A program made the position numbers and the translations under genes. Shown one piece after another: positions 8,461-19,075 of a stretch of 64,000 nucleotides of DNA. Source of the DNA: Opisthocomus hoazin (Eukaryota > Chordata > Aves > Opisthocomiformes > Opisthocomidae). Where the stretch lies: positions 5,927,379-5,991,378 of the forward strand of contig NC_134439.1 in assembly GCF_030867145.1 (NCBI RefSeq), given 5' to 3'. The first letter of the stretch is position 1. Every line of letters begins with the position of its first letter. The notes under the pieces were generated by a model. It was not told the origin of the DNA. It saw only the letters and a program-made list of their open reading frames with translations, and did not search any database.

Positions 8461-10560
8461 CTCAGTCTAAACGTTGAGCATACTGCGTCACTGATTAGCA
8501 GTATTTTAATAAACCTTACTATTCCTAAAGTAATATTTGAATGTATGCTTTTATTAATTTTCGTATTTCTCAGGGGCTGCTGGAGCGGCAGCGCCCGGTG
8601 AGCGTGGCGGAGCGGGGCTCCGGGCTGGGGCGATTCGCAGCGAAGGAGATGTTTGGGTCTTGTCAGGTTTTTATTTTTCCTTTCGGTACCACCCCGGTGG
8701 AAACAGAAGTGGTGTTTGGTGACAATTTCTAAAGACGCAGATCCCGCTCCTCTCGCTTTTGATTCAAAATACAACGAGAGGAAAGTGGGTTCAGCTGGAC
8801 CGCGGGCTCAGCGGGTCTGGGGCATCGCTGCTGTGGCGCTTCCCCGTTCCTCCCCGTGAAACAGTGCGGGGTTGGGGGGAAACCCACCAGAAAAGGCCAA
8901 ATAAATATAAAAATATCGAAAATACGCAGTCTGATGAATTGGCCTGGGCAGAGCAGCAGCTCGCAGCAGACCAAACGGTGCCGCTCAGGCCGCGCGTGAA
9001 GGTTTCGAGCCTTGCGCGGGGTCAAAGCGAGAGGTTTCAGGCAAAGCCGGAGCAGGGCCCGGGGAGCAGGGCCCGAAGGGATGGAGAAAAGAGTCGTGAT
9101 TTTATTTATTTTTTGAAGCAGCTGAGCTGTGTTCGCTGCGGAGCTGCTCCGCGTGGGTTTGGCAGCGTGGGAGGGGGGTCCCTGCTCGGGGAATTCAACG
9201 CGCGCCCGTCGCTCCGCTGGCTTCAGACAGCCCAAGGTCGCTCCCGCAAACTTTCTGCTTTCTTTCTTTCTTTTTTAATAAACGGCCTTTCACCATCCTC
9301 TGACAAAGAAACCGCATTTTCTAGAGAGCAGCTGAAGGGAATTAGACAGTAATAAACACCGCCGATTGGAAAAAAATTCAACTGTTTGTTTGTTTTCCTA
9401 AGCAAATACAGCTAAATACTTCCGAGAGGGTTTCTTCTCCCAGAGAAATCCGTGCGAAAAGCCTTGGAGGAGGGTGCTGGTGAAGCCGGCAGCCTGGTGG
9501 GATGCGAGGGGAGGCTGGAAGGGGAGAACCTCCATTTTCCTGATGTCTTCAAGGAGGCTATTTTTTTTTTCCCCCCGATTATTTAACAGATTCTTTCTGT
9601 GGCGACCGAGAGACGCATACGCCTTGAAAACAAAAACAACAGCAACAAAAACAAAGCCCGAAAGACAACAGACTTCTGAGAAAGAGGAAAGACGAGGTTG
9701 TAGATGGAAGATTTCATGCCTCAACCTTAAAGCCGGCAGAGAATTCGCATTATTCTTCTGTCGCCTTTTGATGTTTCCCATGTTACGCTGAGATTCGGTT
9801 GTTTTCCCTCTTCTTGCTAAATCCAGGCTCTTACTCCCTTTATACGGGATCAACTACCAATAAAAAAAAATTTGCAGTAATTTAGTAAGTAAAAGATAAG
9901 CCCAGAACATTTTCTCTGTAACAAATTTCAGCTGAAATTCGTGGGGTTTTTTTTCCCCTTTAAATCTAACCCAGCTAAATCAGGGGAAGTCTCTTCTTGT
10001 TTCTAACCCACTGATTTACTACCAGAGCAGGATTTTTGCTTGCTAGTTCAGTTTAGAGTTAAAAGAATGCTGGAAAATATTTTTGTTGCTAAGATAAGCT
10101 GAAACCAGAACTCTTCCTTGCCATTCAAGTATTGCTGGTATTGGTAGAAACTAAAGGTGATGTAAAAAAGCCACGTTTCAGCCTTTTTATATGACGCAGA
10201 ACGGTCTTGGATGTTGCCTTTTCCCTCAAAGAGCGTTTATATTCCTTGGGAAACATTTATCAATTCTTATTTTAATTGCGCTCATACCTACAATTATCCT
10301 TTAATTTTTAAGTGTTATATTTAAAGAAATTATTATTTAAAATTCCTCCGCAACAAACACCCTCAGAGTGTTTTGTTTTTTTTACCGAAAACACGAAAGT
10401 TTTCGTGTTGTCACACTTTAAAAAGGAAAAAAAAACTTTCCTTTTTTTTTACCTTTTACAAAGTATTTCTCCTGCCTGTTATTGATTGACAAGTTTATTA
10501 TTATTATGAATGGATTCTCCCATTTCCCAGTCCTCTTCAAGGCCTGATGTGGATTGAGAG
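8461..10560. other. AT-rich, repeat-poor intergenic segment (candidate noncoding element)
   Basis: This segment is markedly AT-rich compared with its flanks, especially 9840-10520, and has no recognisable transposon. Repeat-free AT-rich DNA between two developmental chromatin genes could hold enhancers, but only alignment could show conservation. No gene is supported. Confidence 0.4.
10390..10445. repeat. Two adjacent short inverted repeats
   Basis: AACACGAAA (10390-10398) and TTTCGTGTT (10401-10409) are perfect 9-bp arms around GT. Next, AAAAGGAAA (10421-10429) pairs with TTTCCTTTT (10437-10445) across a 7-base spacer. Either could be chance in AT-rich DNA, but two in 56 bp is notable. Confidence 0.6.
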
Positions 10561-12292
10561 CCTGACCAGTTGCTTATTGACCCGTGCTGGCTATACAATG
10601 ACCCCGCTGCCCCCAGCCTGACCCTGGGACCCCCGCAGGACCCAGCCCAACGGAACAGGGCTCAGATATGCAAAGCTGGAGCTTTATGGGCTTTGGGGAG
10701 GGGGGAGATTGCCAAGTGGGCGAGGGTTTCATTAACAAAAATGTGTTTATTGTAAATAAAAAAAGGCAGAGGGGCTGGGTAAAGGGATGTGCCCGAGTGA
10801 ATCGTGGCTCCCTGCGTGACGGGGAACGCTGGCAGCCCGGGAGCCCAGTTTCTCCCAGCACTTCCCTGACTGGTGGCAAGGAAAGGAGCGGGGCTGCCAC
10901 CCGCTCTGCCGGGCTGGCTGCCAGGGCGACGTTCAGTAAGCGTCGCCCCGAATTCGCTGGGGTTTGGAACGGCAGCTTCCCACAGCGGGAGAAGGGGGCA
11001 ACCCCGCGGCAAGGCCGGCTGGCAGCGCATCTCCCCTGCCCCTTCCCTGCCCCCCCCTCCCCTCCCGCACCCCGGCTGACAGGGGGAGCCGAGCCCGGGG
11101 CTGGTGCCCGCAGGGTGGGAGGAAGCCAGGCCCCTAAGCATGGAATCAGCAGGGATGGATGGAAGCGGAAAGGGCAGCAGGGACATCAGCGTCCATGTCC
11201 CCCCTTTGTCTCTCTGCCCGTGGGGTGCGGGAACGCAGGGGAAAGGGGGCTCCCCCCGCCCCCCAGACGCAGCTCCGCTGGGTCGTTACTGCACGGGGCG
11301 GTGGGTGAGCTGGGAAGGGGCTGGGGGACGTGGCGTGGGGCCCAGGGACCGTGGGCTTCGCGGAACAGCACTGCTCTCCGTGTTGGAAAGCGAGGGGTTC
11401 TGCTCCCCACCCTCGCTCCCTCGTTTAGCGGAGATACAGTTGTTTAAATAATTTCCCTCTTCCCAAAACAAACGCAGGAGAAGGAGAGCTCGTTTTTTAT
11501 CCTAATTGATGGACCGCTGAAGACAAGCCTTTGAAGAAAGCGGCTGTCAGCAGTGGGAGATACCCTGAGCATCTGGGCTCGAGAGGTAGCAAGCGAAGAG
11601 CACCCTGCATTCTTTGCGGGGCTGGATGCTCCCAGATTATAAACCACGGCGATCGCGTTTGGTTTTACCATAAAAACCAACAGCGGCGGCAGCAGCAAGT
11701 TGTTTCGACACTCTTGAAACATCTGGATTGTAAAGTTTGCTGGTTGCTGGCAACAGCACCAATCACAATAAAACCTCTCGTGGCTGGGCAGACCCCCAGG
11801 GTTCCCCCAGGGTTCCTCCAGGGTTCCCCCAGGGTTTCGGCCCAGCCCGGCCGAGCTGCTTGGCAGAAGATGCACAAGTGGGTGTGCAGAGCCCAACCCC
11901 CCGGGGGCTGGGACAGGGGGCAACGCACCAGAACTACGGAGAAAAAAATCTCTTGCGGCTTCTCATCGGGGGGGCCACGCACCCAAAGGCCAGAGCCAGC
12001 AGTTCTGGGGGGGGGGTGGAGAGAGCGTGTGTCTTCAAAGAGCCGGAATTTAGGTTCAAAGCTGGGGTTACGGCAGATTTGCACCAAGCTGGGGGTGCGG
12101 GAGCGTCAGACCCGCATGGGGCATGGGGAGCCCAGGACTTGAGCCACTGGGTGTCCCCGCACGGCCGGGTCTGGGCGTGGCTGGACACACGGACACGCAG
12201 ACAGAGCCCGACCCGGGCAGGAGCTGCTCCACCTGCTGCCGAGCGGAGTTCAACCCTGGAACCTGGGGTGAAATAAAGTTATCGAAGGGCCG
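10561..12292. other. Intergenic, moderately GC-rich, no gene seen
   Basis: Several open frames on both strands show no family similarity. Apart from the 12-bp tandem repeat listed separately, I see no structured element before the CR1 copy at 12293. Confidence 0.45.
11791..11837. repeat. Short 12-bp tandem repeat (CCCCAGGGTTCC type)
   Basis: About four tandem copies of a 12-base unit with one or two substitutions. Confidence 0.8.
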
Positions 12293-12900
12293 ATGGGATC
12301 CTGGGGTGCATCAAGAGGACTGTGGCCAGTAGGTCCAGGGAGGTTCTCCTCCCCCTCTGCTCTGCCCTGGTGAGGCCCCACCTGCAGTGCTGTGTCCAGT
12401 GCTGGGCTCCCCAGTTCAAGAAAGATGAGGAGCTACTGGAGAGTGTCCAGCGGAGGGCTACGAGGATGACGAGGGGACAGGAGCATCTCTCCTACGAGGA
12501 AAGGCGGAGGGAGCTGGGCTTGTTCAGCCTGGAGAAGAGAAGGCTGAGAGGGGACCTTAGAAATGCCTCTAAATATCTGCAGGGTGGGAGGCAGGAGGAC
12601 GGGGCCAGACTCTTTCCAGTGGTGCCCAGCGACAGGACAAGGGGCAACGGGCACAAACTGAAGCAGAGGAAGCTCCAGCTGAACCTGAGGAAGAACTTCT
12701 TCCCTCTGAGGGTGACGGAGCCCTGGCCCAGGCTGCCCAGGGAGGCTGTGGAGTCTCCTTCTCTGGAGATATTCCAGCCCCACCTGGACACGGTGCTGTG
12801 CAGCCTGCTCTGGGTGACCCTGCTTGGTCAGGGGGTTGGGCTGGGTGACCCACAGAGGTCCCTGCCAACCCCCACCATGCTGGGATTCTGTGAGAATTGC
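12293..12900 (+). mobile_element. CR1 LINE, 5'-truncated copy, sense
   Basis: The 3' part of a chicken-repeat-1 (CR1) non-LTR retrotransposon. It encodes the C-terminal end of ORF2 (blocks such as [17 protein letters not shown], then [20 protein letters not shown]), followed by the 3' UTR, and ends in CTGGGATTCTGTGA, typical of the CR1 3' octamer region. The frame stays open across most of the copy, so it is not very old. It lacks the endonuclease and reverse-transcriptase core and cannot move by itself. The copy at 15537 is closely similar. Confidence 0.93.
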
Positions 12901-13400
12901 TCTCAGGTGCTCCCTGTGCCTTCCTCCCTGCACGGGGGAGAAGGGTGCCTCTGTTTGCCTTTATTTGATTTTATTCTTTTTTTTTTTAACGCCGTGGTGT
13001 CTCCCAGCTGCCAAATGGTTCTCGGTTTGGGGGACGCTGAGACCCAAAGGGAGAGGGAAGGTGCCGAGCTGGGAAACAATAAAATCGCAGATATTTGCCT
13101 TTCACTCCAAAATGGCCATTTCTGCTTCAGCTCCGCTTTCTAGGAATGGCCTGGAAGAAATGTCCCGCTCCGAGGGGCAGAGACGGGAGAGCCCGTGGTT
13201 GTGTCCCGTGTCCCCCACCCCGCCTGCCGACAGCCTCGGGGGCGGCGAGGGGGGGGTTTCTCGTCCCCAAATAGAGATGAGACATAGGGTTGCCTTTGGG
13301 GAGCGGCTTCGGGGCCTCTCTCGTCTGAAAACGGGGGTCCCCGAGGGAGCGGGCACCGGGGTGGGGGGGGACACCGGGAACCGGGGGTGGGGGGGGACAC
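12901..13400. other. Intergenic, no gene seen
   Basis: A T-rich run near 12978-12988 follows the CR1, then composition rises toward the GC-rich block. No coding similarity. Confidence 0.45.
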
Positions 13401-13509
13401 ACACCGGGAGCAGGCGGCGGCACCGGGGGTGCCCGGCCGGGCCGAGCCGCGATCGCTCCCGAGCTGCGCGGGGTGAGAGGGGCAGCGGCGGGGGCGGGGG
13501 GAGCACGGC

Positions 13510-13535
13510 GGGGGGGGGGGGGGGGGGGGGGGGGG
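13510..13535. repeat. 26-base poly-G run
   Basis: Uninterrupted G tract, quadruplex-prone and hard to sequence. The exact length should be treated as uncertain. Confidence 0.9.
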
Positions 13536-13922
13536 CTGCCCGGCCTCAGCCCGGGGGGCCCGGGGCTGCTGTAGTCGGGGCTTCCCAGGATCCGGCTCTG
13601 CCCCGGCTGTTCCGCCTCATTCCACTGAATTTTCGTGGGGGTGACCCCTAAAAACACGTCCCCCACCCCCCGGTTGCTCTACACGCCCTGACAGGAGGGG
13701 GCCGGCGGCGGGGGTCTGGGGCCGCCTCCCCCTCCCTCTCCGCTGCCGGAGCTGGGCGTGAAGAAGCGGTGACAGCGGCGGCCCCCGGCCCCCTCCCTTG
13801 GTCCCAGCGCCCCTCTGAAGTCCCCCGCCCCTGGCCGGCACCCTCCCACGCCCGCACCTCTCCGCACTGGCTCCCGCGCTCAGCCCCGCCCGCAGCTTTG
13901 GCCTTTGCCTCCGGCCATGCAC

Positions 13923-14169
13923 TTAAAAAAATAAAATAAAATAAAACAAAATAAAACAAAATAAATAAAAAATAAAATAAATAAAAAAGAAAATAAACAA
14001 AATAAAGTAAAATAAAATAAAATGTAAAAGAAAATAAATAAAATAAAATATAAAAAATAAACTAAAATGAAATAAAATAAAATATTAAAAAAATAAAATA
14101 AAATAAAATAAAATAAAATAAAATAAAATAAAATAAAATAAAATAAAATAAAATAAAATAAAATAAAAT
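13923..14169. repeat. (AAAAT)n / AAATA pentanucleotide array
   Basis: About 250 bp of AAAAT-type repeats, degenerate in the left part (AAAAC, AAAT variants) and nearly pure AAAAT from about 14090 on. The array sits abruptly within GC-rich DNA. No adjoining SINE or LINE body that would make it a retroposon tail was recognised. Confidence 0.92.
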
Positions 14170-14477
14170 CCATCAGAGAGCCTCCCGGCTGCCCTTCCCG
14201 GGGAGGGTGGGTGCCCGCGGCTGTCCCGACGTGGCCGTGTCTGCCTCGGGGCGGGAGGTTGCGGTGCCGCCGCTTTGATTCCACGCCGAGCCCGCACCGC
14301 AGCCCGGACACCCCCTTGCACCCCCCCCCCCGAGGGGGGTCTGGGCTGGAAGGATCCGCACCCCGGGGAGCCTCAGCCCCGAGCCCCTTCCTGAGGAAGA
14401 GGAAGGTCCCAGCGCGGTTTTACTCTGCTAAACCGGGCCAGTCCCGGCTGCCGGGGTGGGAGAGACCGAGGTGGGGC

Positions 14478-14497
14478 GGGGGGGGGGGGGGGGGGGC
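14478..14497. repeat. 20-base poly-G run
   Basis: Uninterrupted G tract just left of the G-rich VNTR. The length may be imprecise. Confidence 0.85.
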
Positions 14498-14702
14498 AGG
14501 GGACCCGAGCAGCGGACGGACGGACGGACGGGTTGGCAGGAGCGATAGCCGAGGGACAGTCCCCTCTCTTGCGGTCATTCCCGTCCCTGACAGGTTTCAC
14601 ACCCCCCGGGAAAGCCGCCCCTTCCCCCGCAGCGGACCCCGGCCGTGACCCCCACCTCCGCGGTGCAGCGCCCGCCCGGGGCTCGTCCCCGCCGCTGCCC
14701 CG

Positions 14703-15052
14703 AGGGTGCGGGTGCGGGTGGCTCGACTCGCCTGGAGGGTGCGGGTTCGGGGGGGCTGGGGGTTTGGGGGTTGGAGCTCTCCCGGAGGCTGCGGGTTCGG
14801 GGGTTTGGGGGTTCGGGGGGCTGGGGGTCTCCCGGAGGGTGCGGGTGCGGGGGCTCGACTCGCCCGGAGGGTGCGGGTTTGGGGGTTTGGGGGTTCGGGA
14901 GGCTGGGGGTTTAGGGGTTTGGGGGGCTGGAGCTCGCCCGGAGGGTGCGGGTTTGGGGGTTTGGGGGGCTGGGGCCCGCCTGGAGGCTGCGGGTTCGGGG
15001 GGCTGGGGGTTCGGAGGGCTGAGGGTTTGGGGGGCTGGGACTCGCCCGGCCC
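14703..15052. repeat. G-rich VNTR, quadruplex-prone, about seven units
   Basis: Units begin with GGAGG(G/C)TGCGGGT and end near CTCGCCC or CTCTCCC. Approximate starts are 14703, 14735, 14784, 14834, 14866, 14940 and 14982, with unit lengths of about 32-74 bp. Between these anchors run GGGGGTTTGGGGGTTCGGGG-type stretches, which give many closely spaced G-runs on the plus strand. The unequal unit lengths suggest repeated slippage or unequal exchange. Confidence 0.88.
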
Positions 15053-15536
15053 CGGTCTCAGCCTCCCCCCAGGGCAGCCTGGTTGGGGGGGCCCTGCCCG
15101 GCGGGGACAGGCGTGAAGCGGGCGCCCTCCGGAGGTCTCCGCCCGCAGCCTGGCCGCAGGGCACGCGTTTGGGGAAAAAAGGGCATTTTTCGCCTTCGCC
15201 CAGCAGAGGTCCCCGGCTGCCTTCCCACCAGCGGCCCGCGGCTCCCCGGGCCCGATCCGGCCCCGCGCCGTGCCTGCACCCCCCGGCAGCTCCGTGACTC
15301 CCCCCACGACCCCCGGGGCGTCTGCTGAGCCGCCCCCCGGCCCCGAGCATCACGGCCCGGGGGCCTCGGGCTATTGGGACCCTGAGGGGCTGGTAAAGAC
15401 CCCCCCGGGGCGTGTTCTTCTCCACGAGCTCCAGCGGCAAAGCCGCCGGTTTAACGGGCAAGAAGAGAAACGCCCGGGAGAGCAGCAGCGGAGGGAAAAA
15501 TCCCCTTTCCGGGCAGACTTCGGGAAATGCTGGGGG

Positions 15537-16345
15537 GCATCAAGAGGAGTGTGGGCAGCAGGTCGAGGGAGGTTCACAGAATCACAGAATGGTTGGGGTT
15601 GGAAGGGACCTCTGTGGGTCACCCAGCCCAACCCCCTGCCCAAGCAGGGTCATCCAGAGCAGGCTGCACAGCACCGCGTCCAGGCGGGGCTGGAATATCT
15701 CCAGAGAAGGAGACTCCACAGCCTCCCTGGGCAGCCTGGGCCAGGGCTCCATCACCCTCAGAGGGAAGAAGTTCTTCCTCGTGTTCTCCTCCCCCTCTAC
15801 TCTGCCCTGGTGAGGCCCCATCTGCAGTGCTGTGTCCAGTGCTGGGCTCCCCAGTTCAAGAAAGATGAGGAGCTACTGGAGAGAGTCCAGCGGAGGGCTA
15901 CGAGGATGAGGAGGGGACTGGAGCATCTCTCCTACGAGGAAAGGCGGAGGGAGCTGGGCTTGTTCAGCCTGGAGAAGAGAAGGCTGAGAGGGGACCTTAG
16001 AAATGCCTCTAAATATCAGCAGGGTGGGGGGTCAGGAGGACGGGGCCAGACTCTTTCCAGTGGTGCCCAGCGACAGGACAAGGGGCAACAGGCACAAACT
16101 GAAGCCGAGGAAGCTCCAGCTGAACCCGAGGAAGAACTTCTTCCCTCTGAGGGTGATGGAGCCCTGGCCCAGGCTGCCCAGGGAGGCTGTGGAGTCTCCT
16201 TCTCTGGAGATATTCCAGCCCCGCCTGGCCGCGGTGCTGTGCAGCCTGCTCTGGGTGACCCTGCTTGGGCAGGGGGCTGGGCTGGGTGACCCACAGAGGT
16301 CCCTGCCAACCCCCACCATGCTGGGATTCGGGGATTCTGTGATTT
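15537..16345 (+). mobile_element. CR1 LINE, 5'-truncated, sense, split by a second CR1
   Basis: Sense CR1 sequence matching the copy at 12293. It begins with GGCATCAAGAGGA, breaks off at about 15574 and resumes at about 15782 with TTCTCCTCCCCCTCT. It then continues through the ORF2 C-terminal end and the 3' UTR to a GATTCTGTGA end. The inserted segment is another CR1 in opposite orientation (15575-15783). Confidence 0.92.
15575..15783 (-). mobile_element. Nested CR1 3' end, antisense, inserted in another CR1
   Basis: It starts with CACAGAATCACAGAATGG, the reverse complement of a CR1 3' end, and runs about 205 bp. It is the inverted complement of about 16140-16345 in the host copy. The host sequence is continuous across the insertion if about 3 bases (GTT) are duplicated, which fits the very short or absent target duplications of CR1. 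The result is a roughly 200-bp inverted repeat with about 360 bp between the arms. Confidence 0.88.
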
Positions 16346-17822
16346 GTGCAGGGATGCGTTGCTATCTCCCGCATGCCAGGGCTCACGGCAAGCAGCCTGG
16401 CTTCACACAGATGGTTGGGGGATTATTTGACGGAAGCGGGCCGCAAAATTCAGGGCAGGGACCTGGAAACACCCCTGGTGGGCTGGGTAGCTGCGGGTAA
16501 AGCCACACAGGGGCAAACGCACCCACCCCAGCAGCACAATTCCCCTGCAGAAAGCGGCCTGGGGGGAAAGGCACCGCTACAACCTGCCACTTCAGAGCCG
16601 ACATGCAGAAAATCACGTTAGCTCGACTCTTTCTGCCTCCCCAAGTGACAGAGTTCTGTAAACCGAGTCTCATTTTCAGTTTCAGGTCTTCTCACTATTT
16701 TTGTAATCCCGCTGTCAACGAGCCAAAACAGAGCAAAAGAAAGAAAGAGAACAGAGTGGGTTTGTCTATATTAGGAAATTACTCTAAATATACTGCTGTG
16801 TTTGCACAAACCTCTCATGTAGACCCACTACTACTTTACGCTGCGCTTATGACAGATTATCTTAATTTAGCAGTTAACCAGAATGAATTAAATTAATGTA
16901 AGCCTTAATTAAAGCTGGACTTGGTGCATCCAAGTGGGTTTTGCCCCTGTGAAATTCCTCAGCGTGGTGCAGCCAGCACAACACTCTCCACCTGCAGACT
17001 TGCTCCAACGCTCCCTGCGACGGCCTTGCCCGCCGGGAGCTTTATGCACCGATTTTTGACAGTTTTAGAAATCATTCCCATTCCTGGGTCTCTCGAGTTG
17101 AGGGCAAAAATATCTGAGCATCAAGATAGACAGATATGAATCACTGCTAAACTGATTTGTTCCATGTATCAGTCATTAACCAGGCTGGAACCGTCAGCCT
17201 AATTTTGATCCCTTAGCTGTCCTCGGGAAGCGTTGCACAGGAGTGGTGCTGGTGACGCTGCGCACTGTTTTGGGGGTAAGGCTCAAGGAGGTGAGAATTT
17301 GGCCGTCTTTTATTTTCCAAGGGACAAGCTATGACTCACCAGTGACTAAGGAACAGGTTACAGCCTCAAAATTTCTGATGAGTAATAGGGTGTGCGAGAA
17401 GATCTTACCCATTCTGTAAGCGTCACTAAACAGACGCATGACAAAAAACATGATCCTAACAGCAAGGCAGATTGGCAGAGTCCACGATAAATCACCGAAA
17501 TTATCAGGAAAGGAAACAGTGGCTTCCTCTGAGCAGTAATTAGGACATTTATAGTAAACAGGCATCGCAGAACGGTCCATGCAAATCTCCCAAGAGCAGT
17601 GACGAAGGGCTAAAGGTTTGATGATGTTTTCTTTTCCGGCCTCGCAGGTCTAACTAAGAACCAGAGCTACTCCCCAGCTGATAAACGCGTGCGGTGCAGC
17701 CTGCAGCTGCCCCAGCCCCCTCGGGCCTGCAGCCACCCTGTCCCACGCCGGGCATCCGCTGTCCCCAGCGCCACCGACCCGAGGGGGTCTCGAAGGGTGT
17801 TTGTAGTTTTGGGTATGGAGAG
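16346..17822. other. Intergenic, increasingly AT-rich, no gene seen
   Basis: Largely unique-looking sequence, AT-rich at 16620-17170. No similarity to a known protein, RNA or transposon was recognised. Confidence 0.45.
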
Positions 17823-17824
17823 AT

Positions 17825-18500
17825 CATAGAATCATGGACTGGTTTGAATTGGAAAGGACCTTTAAAGGCCATCTAGTCCACCCCCGTGCCATGAGCAGGG
17901 ACATCTTCAACTGGATCGGGTTGCTCAGAGCTCTGTCCAACCTGGCCTTGAATGTTCCCAGGAAGGGGGCATCTTCCACCTCTCCGGGCATCCTGTGCCA
18001 GGGTTTCACCACCCACAGCATAAAAAATTTATGCCTTTATATCCAGCCTGAATCTCCCCTCTTTCAGTTGACAGCCATCACCCCCTGTCCTGTCACTCCA
18101 GGCCCGTGTCACAGCCCCTCTCCAGCTCTCTCGCAGCCTCTCCAGGCACTGCCAGGCTGCTCTAAGGTCTCCCCGCAGCCTTCTCCTCTCCAGGCTGCCC
18201 AGCCCCAGCTCTCCCAGCCTCTCCTCCCAGCAGAGGGGTTCCAGCCCTCAGATCATTGCTGGGGCCTCCTCTGGCCCCGCTCCCACAGCTCCAGCTCTGT
18301 CCTGTGCTGAGGGCTCCAGAGCTGGACGCAGGACTCCAGGGGGGGTCTCAGCAGAGCGTGGCAGAGGGGCAGGATCCCCTCCCTCGCCCTATGCCCACGC
18401 TGCTGGGGATGCACCCAGGGCACGGTTGGCCTTCTGGGCTACGGGTGCACATCGACAGCTCACATCCAGCTTTTCATCCACCAGTACCAAGTCTTTCTCT
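17825..18500 (-). mobile_element. CR1 LINE fragment, antisense, different subfamily
   Basis: It starts ATAGAATCATGGACTGGTTT, continues GGACCTTTAAAGGCCATCTA and then CTGTCCAACCTGGCCTTGAA, all reverse complements of CR1 3' sequence. It runs about 675 bp into the ORF2 C-terminal part. It differs from the copies at 12.3 and 15.5 kb, so it is another subfamily. Its 5'-truncated end abuts the minisatellite at 18541. Confidence 0.88.
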
Positions 18501-18540
18501 GCAGGGCTGCTCTCGATGGGTGGGTGATGGGTGGATGTGG

Positions 18541-19075
18541 AAGGGGTGGGGGGGATGCAGGAGGGGATGCAGGGAGGGATGGAGGAGGGGATGCAGGAGG
18601 GGATGCAGGGAGGGATGGAGGAGGGATGCAGGAGGGGATGCAGTGAGGGGATGCAGGAGAGATGTGCAGGGAGGGATGGAGGAGGGATGCAGGAAGGGAT
18701 GCAGGAGGGCTCTAGGGAGGGATGCAGGGAGGGCTCTAGGGAGGGATGCATGGAGGGATGCAGGGAGGGATGAAGGGGGGGCTGCAGAGAGGGATGCAGG
18801 AGGGGATGCAGGAGGGGATACAGGGAGGGATGGAGGAGGAGATGCAGGAGGGGATGCAGGAGGGATGCTGGGATGGGTAAAGGGATGGGTAAAGGGAGGG
18901 ATGCAGGAGGGACACAGGGACTGATGAAGGGAGGGATGAAGGGAGGGATGCAGGAGGGGATGCAGAGAGGGGATGCAGAGAGGGGATGCAGACAGGGGTG
19001 CAGGAGGGATGCAGGGATGGGTGAAGGGAGGGATGCAGGAGGGACGCAGGGAGGGATGGAGGGACAGATGTGCTC
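18541..19075. repeat. GGATGCAGGAGG / GGATGCAGGGAG minisatellite
   Basis: About 535 bp of degenerate 11-13 bp units of the form GGATGCAGGGAG, with GGATGGAGG and GGATGAAGG variants. It produces long Gly/Arg/Asp frames on the plus strand and Pro/Ser/His/Leu frames on the minus strand, all artefacts. It lies directly beside a truncated CR1. Confidence 0.9.

Larger units (their letters stand above)
13401..15536. other. GC-rich, repeat-dense intergenic block
   Basis: CpG-rich DNA containing a 26-base poly-G, an AAAAT array, a 20-base poly-G and a G-rich VNTR (listed separately). A 362-codon minus-strand frame at 14373-15461 is antisense to the VNTR and consists of Pro-rich repeats, so I do not call it a gene. 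Whether the block is a functional CpG island is unknown. Confidence 0.45.

Noticed and set aside
12322-13143. 273-codon plus-strand protein
   Set aside because: It is the C-terminal end of CR1 ORF2 plus translated 3' UTR, a retrotransposon fragment and not a host gene.
14373-15461. 362-codon minus-strand Pro-rich frame
   Set aside because: Antisense of the G-rich VNTR. Repeats of PQTPKPP type follow from the DNA repeat.
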